A stretch of DNA of 13,200 nt from Clostridia bacterium (GTDB lineage: Bacteria > Bacillota > Clostridia > Christensenellales > UBA1242). A program made the position numbers and the translations under genes. Where the stretch lies: NCBI GenBank assembly GCA_900768425.1, contig CAAGCR010000084.1:1-13200 (forward strand). The letters are read 5' to 3'. The notes under the pieces are model-generated. The model saw only the letters and a program-made list of their open reading frames with translations. It was not told the origin of the DNA and did no database searches. This document shows, in pieces, positions 6,197-13,200 of this stretch; within the stretch, counting starts at the first letter, position 1, and the number at the start of each line of letters is the position of its first letter.

Positions 6197-7432
6197 TTAA
6201 TATTCGGTTATATACTCAGCCAAATTGAATGATGTATTGCTTAAACATTTTAAATATATATAGTTATTGGAGTTAATATTTTTTAATAATTCTTCACCGG
6301 TATATTCGCCTGTAATTGCTTTAAAATATGTGCTATATTGATTATTGACAATAAGATTATATAAACTAACGCCATCTTTTAATTCGCTTGTGTTTGCACT
6401 GTTTATTGCGGTAAATGCCGATGTTTCTTGTGAGCCGTTGTACTCATATATTTTATAATCACCATCATTGTACCAAGAGTTGTCTATGGTTTGTTCTTCT
6501 AATAATGTTTGCTCGCTTCCGTTGTCATTTTTGATTAGAGCGACATTAGCGGTGTAACCTTGATTTATAACAAATCTAAACGATATTGTAGTAAAAGTAA
6601 CATTTTCTTTTGGCATAAATACATAGCCAAAATATTTTTCACGAGATATTTCACCAAGCTCATTTTTGCCTTCTTCAAAAACAAGGTCTTTAACTACTAA
6701 TTTAGGTAAAACTTGTTTTGTAATACTATATTTTTCATCAGCATATGCGGTGTTTAAATTATTAACTATAACAGACTGTTCCGCAGTGGATAAATTGGCA
6801 TTTTTAATTGTGTTTGCGATAGAATTAAAAACAATAACTACTTCTTCTGTTTTTAAACCATAATGGTCAATTACGTCTAGGCTATCATCTAAACTATTAA
6901 TTGTTGCGGTGTCATCAATGTTTAGTGCAAGTTCTTTTGCGAAGTTGGTTACAATAATTGTGAAAGTGTTTTCACTGTTAGGATTACCAAAATCTATGCT
7001 TAAATTTGTTCCATTTTCTTTTATGTCTTTTAATAGCGAAATTGTCATAGATGTATAGTTTTCTTTAATTTCGTTATTGGTTATATTGTTATCTTCATAA
7101 ATTGTTCTAGCGCCATAAAATTTATCTCGCTCTATGCCACTAAGTGGTGATAAAGTGCATTTTGTTGGGTCGTAAGTATCTCCAAAAAGAACGCTCATTA
7201 TAACGGCTACTATAACAACTATTGCAAGTATTGCCAAAAGTACACAGCCGACTATTATCAATATTTTCCAAAACAATGGATTTGTTAGTAATCTTGCCAC
7301 TCTACCACTACCTTTTTTAGCGGCTTTATTAAGAGCTTTTTTAGTGGCATCTGCGGCTTTTTTTGCGGTTTGCTTGGCTTTATTCGCCACCCCTTCAACT
7401 TGTTGGGTAGCACCTGATTCCATTTCTTCCAT
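6197..7432 (-). CDS. Single-span envelope protein of unknown function
   Basis: 411 residues; I do not recognise the family. Residues 1-50 are a cytoplasmic Ala/Lys-rich helix (K-K-A-A-D-A-T-K-K-A-L-N-K-A-A-K-K); about 54-83 is one long hydrophobic helix; the remaining 330 or so residues would lie outside the membrane. The outer part is rich in Asn/Thr/Ile and contains N-x-S/T-rich stretches and predicted beta strands, with no Cys-His or Ser-x-x-Lys catalytic pattern and no visible NlpC/P60 or lytic transglycosylase motif. Minus-strand AAGGAG (7439-7444) is 6 bases from ATG. It is convergent with the VirB6-like gene and shares an exact 16-base promoter core with it. A basic N-terminal helix plus TM plus large outer domain would suit an assembly factor or VirB8-like scaffold, but this is inference only. 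Confidence 0.6.
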   Translation of the reverse strand: MEEMESGATQQVEGVANKAKQTAKKAADATKKALNKAAKKGSGRVARLLTNPLFWKILIIVGCVLLAILAIVVIVAVIMSVLFGDTYDPTKCTLSPLSGIERDKFYGARTIYEDNNITNNEIKENYTSMTISLLKDIKENGTNLSIDFGNPNSENTFTIIVTNFAKELALNIDDTATINSLDDSLDVIDHYGLKTEEVVIVFNSIANTIKNANLSTAEQSVIVNNLNTAYADEKYSITKQVLPKLVVKDLVFEEGKNELGEISREKYFGYVFMPKENVTFTTISFRFVINQGYTANVALIKNDNGSEQTLLEEQTIDNSWYNDGDYKIYEYNGSQETSAFTAINSANTSELKDGVSLYNLIVNNQYSTYFKAITGEYTGEELLKNINSNNYIYLKCLSNTSFNLAEYITEY

Positions 7433-7591
7433 AATGCACTCCTTTTATTTATGATTTATTGTTAATTATACGGTAAACAATATATTTATTTTTTTGAATT
7501 GCTTATATGTATCTAAAATCTATAATTAATTAAATTATCAAAAAATAACTAATAGTATCTTAAATATTATACAAACAAATTTTCGTTAAGT

Positions 7592-7627
7592 TACTTTTAG
7601 TATACCACTAAAAATTAATAAAATCAA
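7592..7627 (-). promoter_or_regulatory. Extended -10 promoter upstream of the 6197-7432 gene
   Basis: On the minus strand: -35 TTGATT (7622-7627), 17-base spacer, TGG-TATACT (7599-7607), within a 16-mer identical to 3706-3721. Transcription would start near 7592, leaving a leader of about 160 bases. A second perfect TATAAT lies closer to the gene (minus strand, 7465-7470) but lacks a clear -35 box. The leader is AT-rich with no recognised riboswitch. Confidence 0.6.
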
Positions 7628-7787
7628 TCTTAATATACAAACATATTAATGTTCCAGTTAACACGATGAGATATGAATGTTAGATATTAATCATGCATAG
7701 ATTAAATTATATATTGTTGGTATTATTTAATTAAGATATATTTGTTATTTAATTTTAGTTTTATTTTTTGTTTAGAAAGAAATATAC
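7628..7787. other. AT-rich spacer without recognised features
   Basis: Between the promoter at 7592-7627 and the terminator at 7788-7821 I see only AT-rich sequence. There is no coding region, RNA gene or strong repeat. Confidence 0.5.
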
Positions 7788-7821
7788 AAAAACTACAACA
7801 ATATTGCTTGTTGTAGTTTTT
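7788..7821 (-). terminator. Intrinsic terminator of the AT-hook protein gene
   Basis: A 14-bp perfect stem (7788-7801/7808-7821) with a 6-base loop. Both arms end in five A/T, so on the minus strand the stem finishes in TTTTT, 46 bases after the stop at 7867. The symmetric A/T arms could allow bidirectional termination. Confidence 0.85.
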
Positions 7822-7866
7822 ATTAAATATTTAATAAATTATTCTTATTTAATAACCAATTAATCA

Positions 7867-10419
7867 TTATTTATTGTCATTGTTGTTTGCTGTTATGTTT
7901 AATAATGATTGACCTAATTGTTGTAATAGTTTTGCACTTTGGTCGTTTACATCTGATTTTTTAGGACGACCAGCTTTACGTTTAGGTTTTGTTTCAGTTT
8001 CGGTTTTTTCCTTTTTAGGTCTACCAACTTTGCGTTTTGGGGTTGCTGGTTTATCTTCGGTTGTTTTTTTAGGTCTACCTACTTTACGTTTTGGAGTTTC
8101 CGCATTTTCAGTCTTTTCTTTTCTAGGACGACCTGCTTTGCGTTTTGGTTTTTCTTCGGTTTCTTCTTTAACTTTTTTAGGTCTACCTGCCTTACGTTTT
8201 GGCTCGTTAGTTGGTTCTTGGGTTTTTTCTTTTCTAGGACGACCGGCTTTACGTTTTGGTTTTTCTTCGGTGTTTTGTTCTTGTTTAACTTCTACACCTT
8301 CGGTGTTGAATACTTTACCATCTTTATCGTGATACAAGTTATCTTTGTCGTAATATGTTCCATCGGCATAAGTAAAGTTGCCACTTAGGTCTTTTTTGCC
8401 ATCGGTTGGCTCTTTAGCTTGTTCTTCTTTTGGTTGTTCTTTTTCTGCAACTTTTTCTTCTGGTTGTTCTTCTACTTTGACAGGTTCTTCTGCTTTGTTT
8501 TCTGTAACAACTTCTTCTTGCTTTGGTTCTTCAGCAACTTGCTCGGTTTTTGCTTTTGGTTCTTCGGTTACATTTTCTTCTTGTTGAACATCTTGTGCTG
8601 GAGTTTCTTGCACTGGTTGTCCTTCAACTTTTTGTTCTAGTTCGTTAGGAGTTTCTACTGCTGTTTCTTGTACTTCTGTAGAAGTAGTTTCTGCAGGTTC
8701 GCTTGCAACAATAGTTTCTTGTTTGGTTTCGGTTTCTACTGGCATACCGGTTGCTACAATGTTGCCATCGGTATCTATAATATTGCCTTCTAGGTCGTGA
8801 TATAGATTCTTGTCATCATAGTATGCGCCGTTATTAAACCAGTAATAACCTTTGTCATCATAGTGCCCCTCGTTGTCGTTTGCTTCATCAGCAACTTCGT
8901 TGTTGTTTTCAACGTGTTCGGTGTTTTCTGTATTGTTTTCTACTGTTTGTACTTCATTTGTTTTAACATCGTTTTGTTGCTCTGAATACTTGCCACCTAA
9001 ATAATCTTGTAATTTAGTTGCAAGTTCTGCAATGGTTTGGTCTTTAGATTTAATTAATTCGTTGCTCTTATCAACTTCATTTTTAAGATATGTAATTGCT
9101 TGAGCATATTGTTCTTTTTCGTTATTAACTTGTTGTATGCTTTCGTTTTTGCTCTTTTCAACTTCATCTGCAATGCTTTTATGAAGTTTTGTAGAGAAGG
9201 TTTGATATTCATTAAGCATTGCTTCTTGAACACCGGCTTTTTTGCTTTCAAGTTCTTCTCTTCTCTTTTCAATTTCTACATTCAAAGAATTAACTTCGGC
9301 ATTGAATTTGTTTGTTGCATCTTCTTGGTCTTTTTCTAATTGTTCTTGTTTTTTAACTTCATCTTGTTGTTGTTTTCTGATGTAGTTTACTTCAATACGG
9401 TTTGTAGACTCTTCTTGTTGTTGACGTAGTCTTTCCATATTTTCTTTAGATGCTTGAAGTTTACGTTGATAATCTTTTGATGTATTTTCGTAATTTTTCT
9501 TTAAAGTTGTAATTTCAGATTCAAATTGTTGGATTTCGGTTAATAATCTTTGCTTAATATTTAAGTAAGTTTCAGATTCTTTCATAGCACGCTCTAACAC
9601 CAAAGAGCCATCTATGCCGGATGAAGCAAAGTCGTATTCTTCGTGTGCGACAGCGTTTCGTTGTGCTTCTTCTAACTCTTCTTGTTCTTGGCGGGCGCGT
9701 TTTTCTAAATATTCGCCTAAAATTGGAATACCATCGTTAATTTCTTGTTTTGTAAATAAGATTTCAAAATCTACATACTTAGGAATTGTTGCACTGGCTT
9801 TATCAATATATCTTGCAAACACATTAAAAGATTGATACAAAGTTGCAAGGTTATAGTTTTGCATTGCTCTTAGGGCAAGAGTTAAAACAACGCCAAGGAA
9901 TAAAATCATAACAGAAGCAACCATTGATTGAGTTATGTAAGTCAAAATTGTGTCGTTACGGCTAGCAAAACAGAACATTGATAGGAAGAATGTTACTAGA
10001 GCTGTAATTTTATAAATCATTGAAAAGTTTTTGATACTAGCGGTAAAACTACTTGTTTTTAAAGGTTTATCTATACAGTTATAGGTGCTCATATACTCGC
10101 TAGGAGCTTTGTCACGATATAACATATATTGTTGCCAATACTTACGCAAAATTTTTGGAGATTTACGGTCTTTAATAATATTGTTAAATTCTACCAAGTT
10201 TTGGTCAGTGATTGTTTGGTGCTTATAAAGCCAATCGTTAAGCCTGTCGGCTGTTCTGTCTAGTTTATATTCATAAGACGTTCTTGCCTTGATGAAGAAA
10301 AACAAAGCCATTAAAAGTAAAAAACCTACGCCAATATAAAAAATAATGTCTAAGGTTAAAGTGGAACTGATTAAATCAAAAAATGCATTCCAAATTGTTT
10401 GAACTATACCAAGTGTCAT
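7867..10419 (-). CDS. Three-span membrane protein with coiled coil and six AT-hooks
   Basis: 850 residues. Order: membrane helix about 24-43; cytoplasmic loop of about 90 residues; helices about 134-153 and 161-184; a short region with N-Y-N (188-190); Glu/Gln/Lys-rich coiled coil about 236-475; an Asp/Tyr/Gly-rich unit (about 519-560); a Glu/Pro/Val/Thr low-complexity stretch; a second Asp/Tyr unit (about 680-712); then six AT-hook cores (K-R-K-A/V-G-R-P-R/K-K) with GRP at 726, 745, 763, 781, 799 and 817, and a short C-terminal helix. AT-hooks bind the minor groove of AT-rich DNA, which suits this genome. The helix topology (one, long loop, two) resembles MotA/ExbB/TolQ proteins with long tails, such as ZorA of the Zorya defence system, but the sequence signature is not convincing. 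Inferred role: DNA-to-membrane tether. Minus-strand AAGGAG (10426-10431) is 6 bases from ATG. Confidence 0.75.
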   Translation of the reverse strand: MTLGIVQTIWNAFFDLISSTLTLDIIFYIGVGFLLLMALFFFIKARTSYEYKLDRTADRLNDWLYKHQTITDQNLVEFNNIIKDRKSPKILRKYWQQYMLYRDKAPSEYMSTYNCIDKPLKTSSFTASIKNFSMIYKITALVTFFLSMFCFASRNDTILTYITQSMVASVMILFLGVVLTLALRAMQNYNLATLYQSFNVFARYIDKASATIPKYVDFEILFTKQEINDGIPILGEYLEKRARQEQEELEEAQRNAVAHEEYDFASSGIDGSLVLERAMKESETYLNIKQRLLTEIQQFESEITTLKKNYENTSKDYQRKLQASKENMERLRQQQEESTNRIEVNYIRKQQQDEVKKQEQLEKDQEDATNKFNAEVNSLNVEIEKRREELESKKAGVQEAMLNEYQTFSTKLHKSIADEVEKSKNESIQQVNNEKEQYAQAITYLKNEVDKSNELIKSKDQTIAELATKLQDYLGGKYSEQQNDVKTNEVQTVENNTENTEHVENNNEVADEANDNEGHYDDKGYYWFNNGAYYDDKNLYHDLEGNIIDTDGNIVATGMPVETETKQETIVASEPAETTSTEVQETAVETPNELEQKVEGQPVQETPAQDVQQEENVTEEPKAKTEQVAEEPKQEEVVTENKAEEPVKVEEQPEEKVAEKEQPKEEQAKEPTDGKKDLSGNFTYADGTYYDKDNLYHDKDGKVFNTEGVEVKQEQNTEEKPKRKAGRPRKEKTQEPTNEPKRKAGRPKKVKEETEEKPKRKAGRPRKEKTENAETPKRKVGRPKKTTEDKPATPKRKVGRPKKEKTETETKPKRKAGRPKKSDVNDQSAKLLQQLGQSLLNITANNNDNK
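7951..8262 (-). repeat. Six tandem in-frame AT-hook repeats (18-19 codons each)
   Basis: GRP codons fall at 7963, 8017, 8071, 8125, 8179 and 8236 (left ends). That is four intervals of exactly 54 bases and one of 57, in frame inside the gene. Two codon versions alternate (GGT-CGT-CCT in three, GGT-AGA-CCT in three), so the units are not fresh copies. Each encodes P-K-R-K-A/V-G-R-P-R/K-K followed by a variable charged linker. Confidence 0.9.
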
Positions 10420-10455
10420 AGTTTTCTCCTTGTTTTAAATTAGTATTTCATTGTT

Positions 10456-10464
10456 AGTATATCA
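10456..10464 (-). promoter_or_regulatory. Extended -10 promoter of the AT-hook protein gene
   Basis: Minus strand TGA-TATACT-AA (10464 down to 10454) is the same TGnTATACTAA core as at 3706-3716 and in the 7592-7607 copy. A -35 box at the right distance is poor, as extended -10 promoters can tolerate. It lies about 37 bases upstream of ATG. Confidence 0.55.
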
Positions 10465-10810
10465 TACAAAAATAATTTTAACTAATATTTTTTAATAATT
10501 TTTCAATAATTTTTCAATAATTTTTGCATAATTATTTTTTTTGCCAATTTTTTGCTCCGGTTTGGGCATAAATTTAGGGTAAAATGACTAGATTTTGGCA
10601 TAAAAGGATAAAAACTATGTGCATTGGGATATTGAGTACTGCAATTGGAATATATGAGAAGGTATGATAAGTATTAATTTTGAACCAGAAGTTTATTTTG
10701 GGAACGAAGTTTATTTTGGGGACAATGAACTATGTTGGCTTGATATTTATTATTTAACATTAATTTATCAGATATCATTAATCAGTAATCAATATTTAAT
10801 AAACAAATAC
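10465..10810. other. AT-rich spacer with a short tandem duplication
   Basis: This holds TTTTTCAATAAT-like short tandem repeats near 10490-10530. It also has an 18-base near-perfect duplication (10688-10705 and 10706-10723, one difference). Two short overlapping frames (16 codons at 10617; 69 codons at 10664) lack family features, and the second runs into the palindromic element, so neither is called as a gene. They could be remnants. Confidence 0.45.
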
Positions 10811-11122
10811 CCCCCCCCTCAGTCAGTCATTCGGCTGACAGCTCCCCCTAGCAGGAGAGCAAAACTTTGGTAATTTTTTGTCTTGCTTGCTAATGCTTAA
10901 CTTAATAATTAAATCAACATTTTTATAAGGCAGGGAAACCCCTCTAGTAGAGAAAAAATTAATGTTCTAACGGAATTCATTTTGCTACCGCAAAATTTCA
11001 TTTTAACGAACATATTTTTTTCTATACTCGCACCAAACGAAAATCTTACACTAACGTTACAGATTTTGTGCGAACTTTTAATAGGTCGTTTTTTAATACC
11101 AGCTCCCCTGACAGGGGGCAAA
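10811..11122. mobile_element. Composite MITE/REP-like palindromic element
   Basis: The left end has CCCCCTCAGTC followed by hairpin GTCAGTC-ATTC-GGCTGAC (10822-10839) and an imperfect GCTCCCCC/AGGAGAGC hairpin (10841-10860). The right end has hairpin GCTCCCC-TGAC-AGGGGGC (11102-11119). Between them are CTCTA/TAGAG (10942-10952), an AT-rich stem with ATGTTC/GAACAT closing ATTTTGC-TACC-GCAAAAT (10979-10996), and TCGCAC (11028-11033)/GTGCGA (11068-11073) enclosing AAAATCT/AGATTTT. No transposase is encoded. C-rich CTCAGTC...GACAGCTCCCCC palindromes are, as I recall, common dispersed repeats in gut Clostridia. The exact ends are uncertain. Confidence 0.6.
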
Positions 11123-11199
11123 AGCCTGTGATTGACTAAATTTTGTTCTAATGCAAAGTTTGTACTAACTTATACTTGTATTTGTATATATTTAACAAC

Positions 11200-11232
11200 A
11201 ATTCATCAATCATTAGTCATCATTTATCATTG
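11200..11232. repeat. Dispersed ATC-rich intergenic repeat, copy 3
   Basis: AATTCATCAATCAT (11200-11213) is identical to 1584-1597 and inverse to 160-173. It is followed by further TCATCATT-like units up to the addA stop. As at 1584, it directly follows the 3' end of a minus-strand gene. Confidence 0.5.
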
Positions 11233-11235
11233 ATA

Positions 11236-13200
11236 CTACATCTCTATTATTTGGTTTGTCTTTAAACTTAATATTAGTTTTGTTATTGGTGTATTTTTGA
11301 ATTGTTTTTTTAGAGCTAATTCATATAGGTATATTTGTTTTTGGTAGGTGTTTTTTATGTCGGCTGGTGATTTATTGCTGTGTTTATAGTCTATTAAAAC
11401 TATTTTATCTGGTTTGATTATTGCCAAATCAATTATACCTTGAATTAAAACTTTGTCCGTTATGGAGCTATCCACAACTTCGTTATAGTTTACGCACATC
11501 ACAAATTTTTGTTCTTTTAAAACGCGGTCGGTTGGAGTTATATATTGTTTTAATATATTTATATTATTATATATATTTTCATAGCCTATTTCATTTAGCA
11601 CTTTAAGTTCCTCATCTGAAAAATTACATTCGCAAAAATCTTGCACATCTTGACTATTATTCATATCTTTAAAGTTTATTTTTTCAAGCACAGAGTGATA
11701 TAGTGTGCCGACATCGTTTGCTTTTTCACTTAAATGTTCACTGATATTTAGTTTGCGTGGAGCAAAATTTTGGCTTGTATTTTCATCAGAAACAAGTCCG
11801 GATACGGCATTTTTTAGAGCAATATTTGATTTTTGAGAACTTAAATCTTTATTTAAAAAATCTGCAATATGGGCAATATTTTCTTCATCTTGTTGTTTTG
11901 GTATAATGATTCCAGATGAGTTTAAATCGACTTTGATTTTTTGCACATATAGTTGTAATTTATCATTATTGAATAAAGATGTCTGAAATTCTTTGTTATC
12001 ATTAATGTCGTTTATAATATTTTCCGGCAAAGTTCCTAAAATTAAAGATAGATAATTATTGTTTTGCATAATCTGCAAATCGGTTTTAAGTTTGTTGATT
12101 TTTTTATTGTATGTTCCGCACATTATGAGTTTATTTTTTGCTCTTGTGGTTGCAACATACAAAAGTCTTATTTTTTCGCTTGTTTCTATGTCTTTTTCTT
12201 TAATTTTGCACGCGTTGTAGAATATTCCGCCCGACATAGAACGGTCTTCTTCATCATAACTTTTTATGCCTATGCCTAAATCTTTATTTATTTCTATATT
12301 GCTATAAGATGATTTGTTAGTATATTCCATATTTAAAAACGGTAAAATTACAACTGGGTATTCTAGTCCTTTAGATGAGTGCATTGTGGTTATTTCTACC
12401 GCATCGGAGAAAGTTTTGTCGGTTTGAACTTTGTCTTGTCTGATTGCGGACTCTCTATATACCAAATAGTCACTCACATTAAAGTTATATTTTGAGTTAT
12501 CAAAACTGTTAATGTAACTTTGAATGTTTAATTTTCTTTCGTTAAAATCGGCATCATAGGAAATATTTAAAAGATAGTTAGTTTTATATACAATGTTGCC
12601 AAGTGCGTAATATAGCCCTTTATAGGTATATTCATAGTGAAAAGTTTTTAAGTCGTTAAAAAATATGTTTAATTTGTTTTTAATTAAACCGGGTTCATTA
12701 AAATTTAAAACGCAATTATAAAAATATTTTTCTTCCGGTGCGGACATTTTAATGTGTGCAAGTTCAGTGTCACTAAAATTATACATTGCCGAAGATAATA
12801 CCGCGTATAGTGCATAATCATCATAAAAATTATTTGCAAGTCTAATTAAATTATATAGCACTTGATTATCATAACAATCTTCTAAATATTGATTTATATT
12901 TACGATATATGGGATATTAAGTTCACTAAAATTTTTTAAAAGATTTTCTAAAAATTTTCCGCGTTTTAAAACTAAAATTTTTATATCGTTATATGTTATG
13001 TCACGCATAACTTCTTTTTCGTTATCGTAGATTTTTTCGCCAAGAAGGCTTATAATTTTTTGACAAATAAATAAACACTCGTTGTTGTATTTATTATTGT
13101 CGTTTATTTGCAGTGAATTTTCTTTAACAGAATAAACTTTGTTTGGTGCTTCTTCTTTTTCTTGTTCATCGTTTAAAATTACATTTAAAGACACACACTC
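11236..13200 (-). CDS. addA: ATP-dependent helicase/nuclease subunit A, C-terminal part (runs off window)
   Basis: AddA is the helicase-nuclease subunit of AddAB, the Firmicutes counterpart of RecBCD that processes double-strand breaks for RecA. Only the C-terminal 650 or so residues are here. The frame is open to the right edge, so the GTG at 13194 is not the true start, and Walker A and other N-terminal motifs lie outside. Counting from 13194: helicase motif V T-T-M-H-S-S-K-G-L-E (269-278), motif VI R-L-L-Y-V-A-T-T-R-A (343-352), then a RecB-family nuclease with G-T-L-Y-H (His 500), G-I-I-D (Asp 589), I-D-Y-K (Asp 602, Lys 604) and Q-I-Y-L-Y. All expected nuclease residues are present, so the domain looks active. 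The usual partner addB is expected upstream, off the window; no gene follows in the same direction within 800 bases. Confidence 0.9.
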   Translation of the reverse strand, partial: ECVSLNVILNDEQEKEEAPNKVYSVKENSLQINDNNKYNNECLFICQKIISLLGEKIYDNEKEVMRDITYNDIKILVLKRGKFLENLLKNFSELNIPYIVNINQYLEDCYDNQVLYNLIRLANNFYDDYALYAVLSSAMYNFSDTELAHIKMSAPEEKYFYNCVLNFNEPGLIKNKLNIFFNDLKTFHYEYTYKGLYYALGNIVYKTNYLLNISYDADFNERKLNIQSYINSFDNSKYNFNVSDYLVYRESAIRQDKVQTDKTFSDAVEITTMHSSKGLEYPVVILPFLNMEYTNKSSYSNIEINKDLGIGIKSYDEEDRSMSGGIFYNACKIKEKDIETSEKIRLLYVATTRAKNKLIMCGTYNKKINKLKTDLQIMQNNNYLSLILGTLPENIINDINDNKEFQTSLFNNDKLQLYVQKIKVDLNSSGIIIPKQQDEENIAHIADFLNKDLSSQKSNIALKNAVSGLVSDENTSQNFAPRKLNISEHLSEKANDVGTLYHSVLEKINFKDMNNSQDVQDFCECNFSDEELKVLNEIGYENIYNNINILKQYITPTDRVLKEQKFVMCVNYNEVVDSSITDKVLIQGIIDLAIIKPDKIVLIDYKHSNKSPADIKNTYQKQIYLYELALKKQFKNTPITKLILSLKTNQIIEM

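Noticed and set aside
6197..7432. MotB/ExbD-like partner of the three-span protein
   Set aside because: There is one span and an outer domain, but the span lacks the Asp near its cytoplasmic end needed for ion coupling, and no peptidoglycan-binding motif is seen.
7951..8262. CRISPR-like regular 54-base spacing
   Set aside because: The repeats are in-frame codons of the AT-hook protein, with conserved linkers rather than unique spacers.
8030..8640. Plus-strand frames opposite the AT-hook gene
   Set aside because: They are mirror images of low-complexity Lys/Glu/Pro codons, have no ribosome site, and oppose a clearly coding strand.
10617..10873. Short frames of 16 and 69 codons
   Set aside because: No recognisable protein features, weak or no ribosome site, and the second overlaps a palindromic repeat. 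Kept only as a possible remnant.
11236..13194. Taking GTG at 13194 as the true addA start
   Set aside because: The frame stays open to the window edge and the protein lacks the N-terminal ATPase motifs every AddA has, so the gene is cut by the window.

Overview
The window is AT-rich. Its genes carry strong AAGGAG/GGAGG ribosome-binding sites 6-9 bases before the start, use the ordinary genetic code, and sit behind sigma-A-type promoters, mostly with extended -10 (TGn) boxes. Together with an AddA-type helicase-nuclease, a YajC with a Lys/Glu/Pro tail and many U-run hairpin terminators, this suggests an uncultured low-GC Firmicutes-related bacterium (Clostridia-like, possibly gut). The lineage is inferred from style, not from a marker gene.

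Layout. 1-365: intergenic DNA full of short hairpins, including four hairpins joined by GTGAA linkers. 366-502: a structured RNA with its own promoter and terminator. It contains a T-arm, an acceptor stem closed by a tetraloop, and a D-arm in circularly permuted order on a bulged end stem. This is the architecture of YrlA, the bacterial Y RNA that mimics tRNA and partners Rsr/Ro60. 773-845: a compact three-hairpin cloverleaf upstream of yajC (923-1369). 1618-2604 (minus): a membrane-anchored protein, possibly a beta-propeller.

2928-10419 holds four envelope-protein genes: a VirB2-like pilin candidate (2928-3281), a VirB6/TrbL-like polytopic membrane protein with a long coiled-coil tail (3741-5999), a bitopic protein with a large outer domain (6197-7432, minus), and an 850-residue protein with three membrane segments, a coiled coil and six AT-hook repeats (7867-10419, minus). 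They look like separate transcription units, and three of them share a TGnTATACTAA promoter core. No relaxase, coupling protein or VirB4 ATPase is visible, so this does not look like an ordinary conjugation operon. A plausible but unproven idea is a resident secretion- or pilus-like machine with a membrane-nucleoid tether.

10420-11235 is intergenic and holds a composite MITE/REP-like palindromic element. 11236 to the right edge is the C-terminal part of addA (minus), with helicase motifs V and VI and an intact RecB-type nuclease domain; its start lies outside the window.
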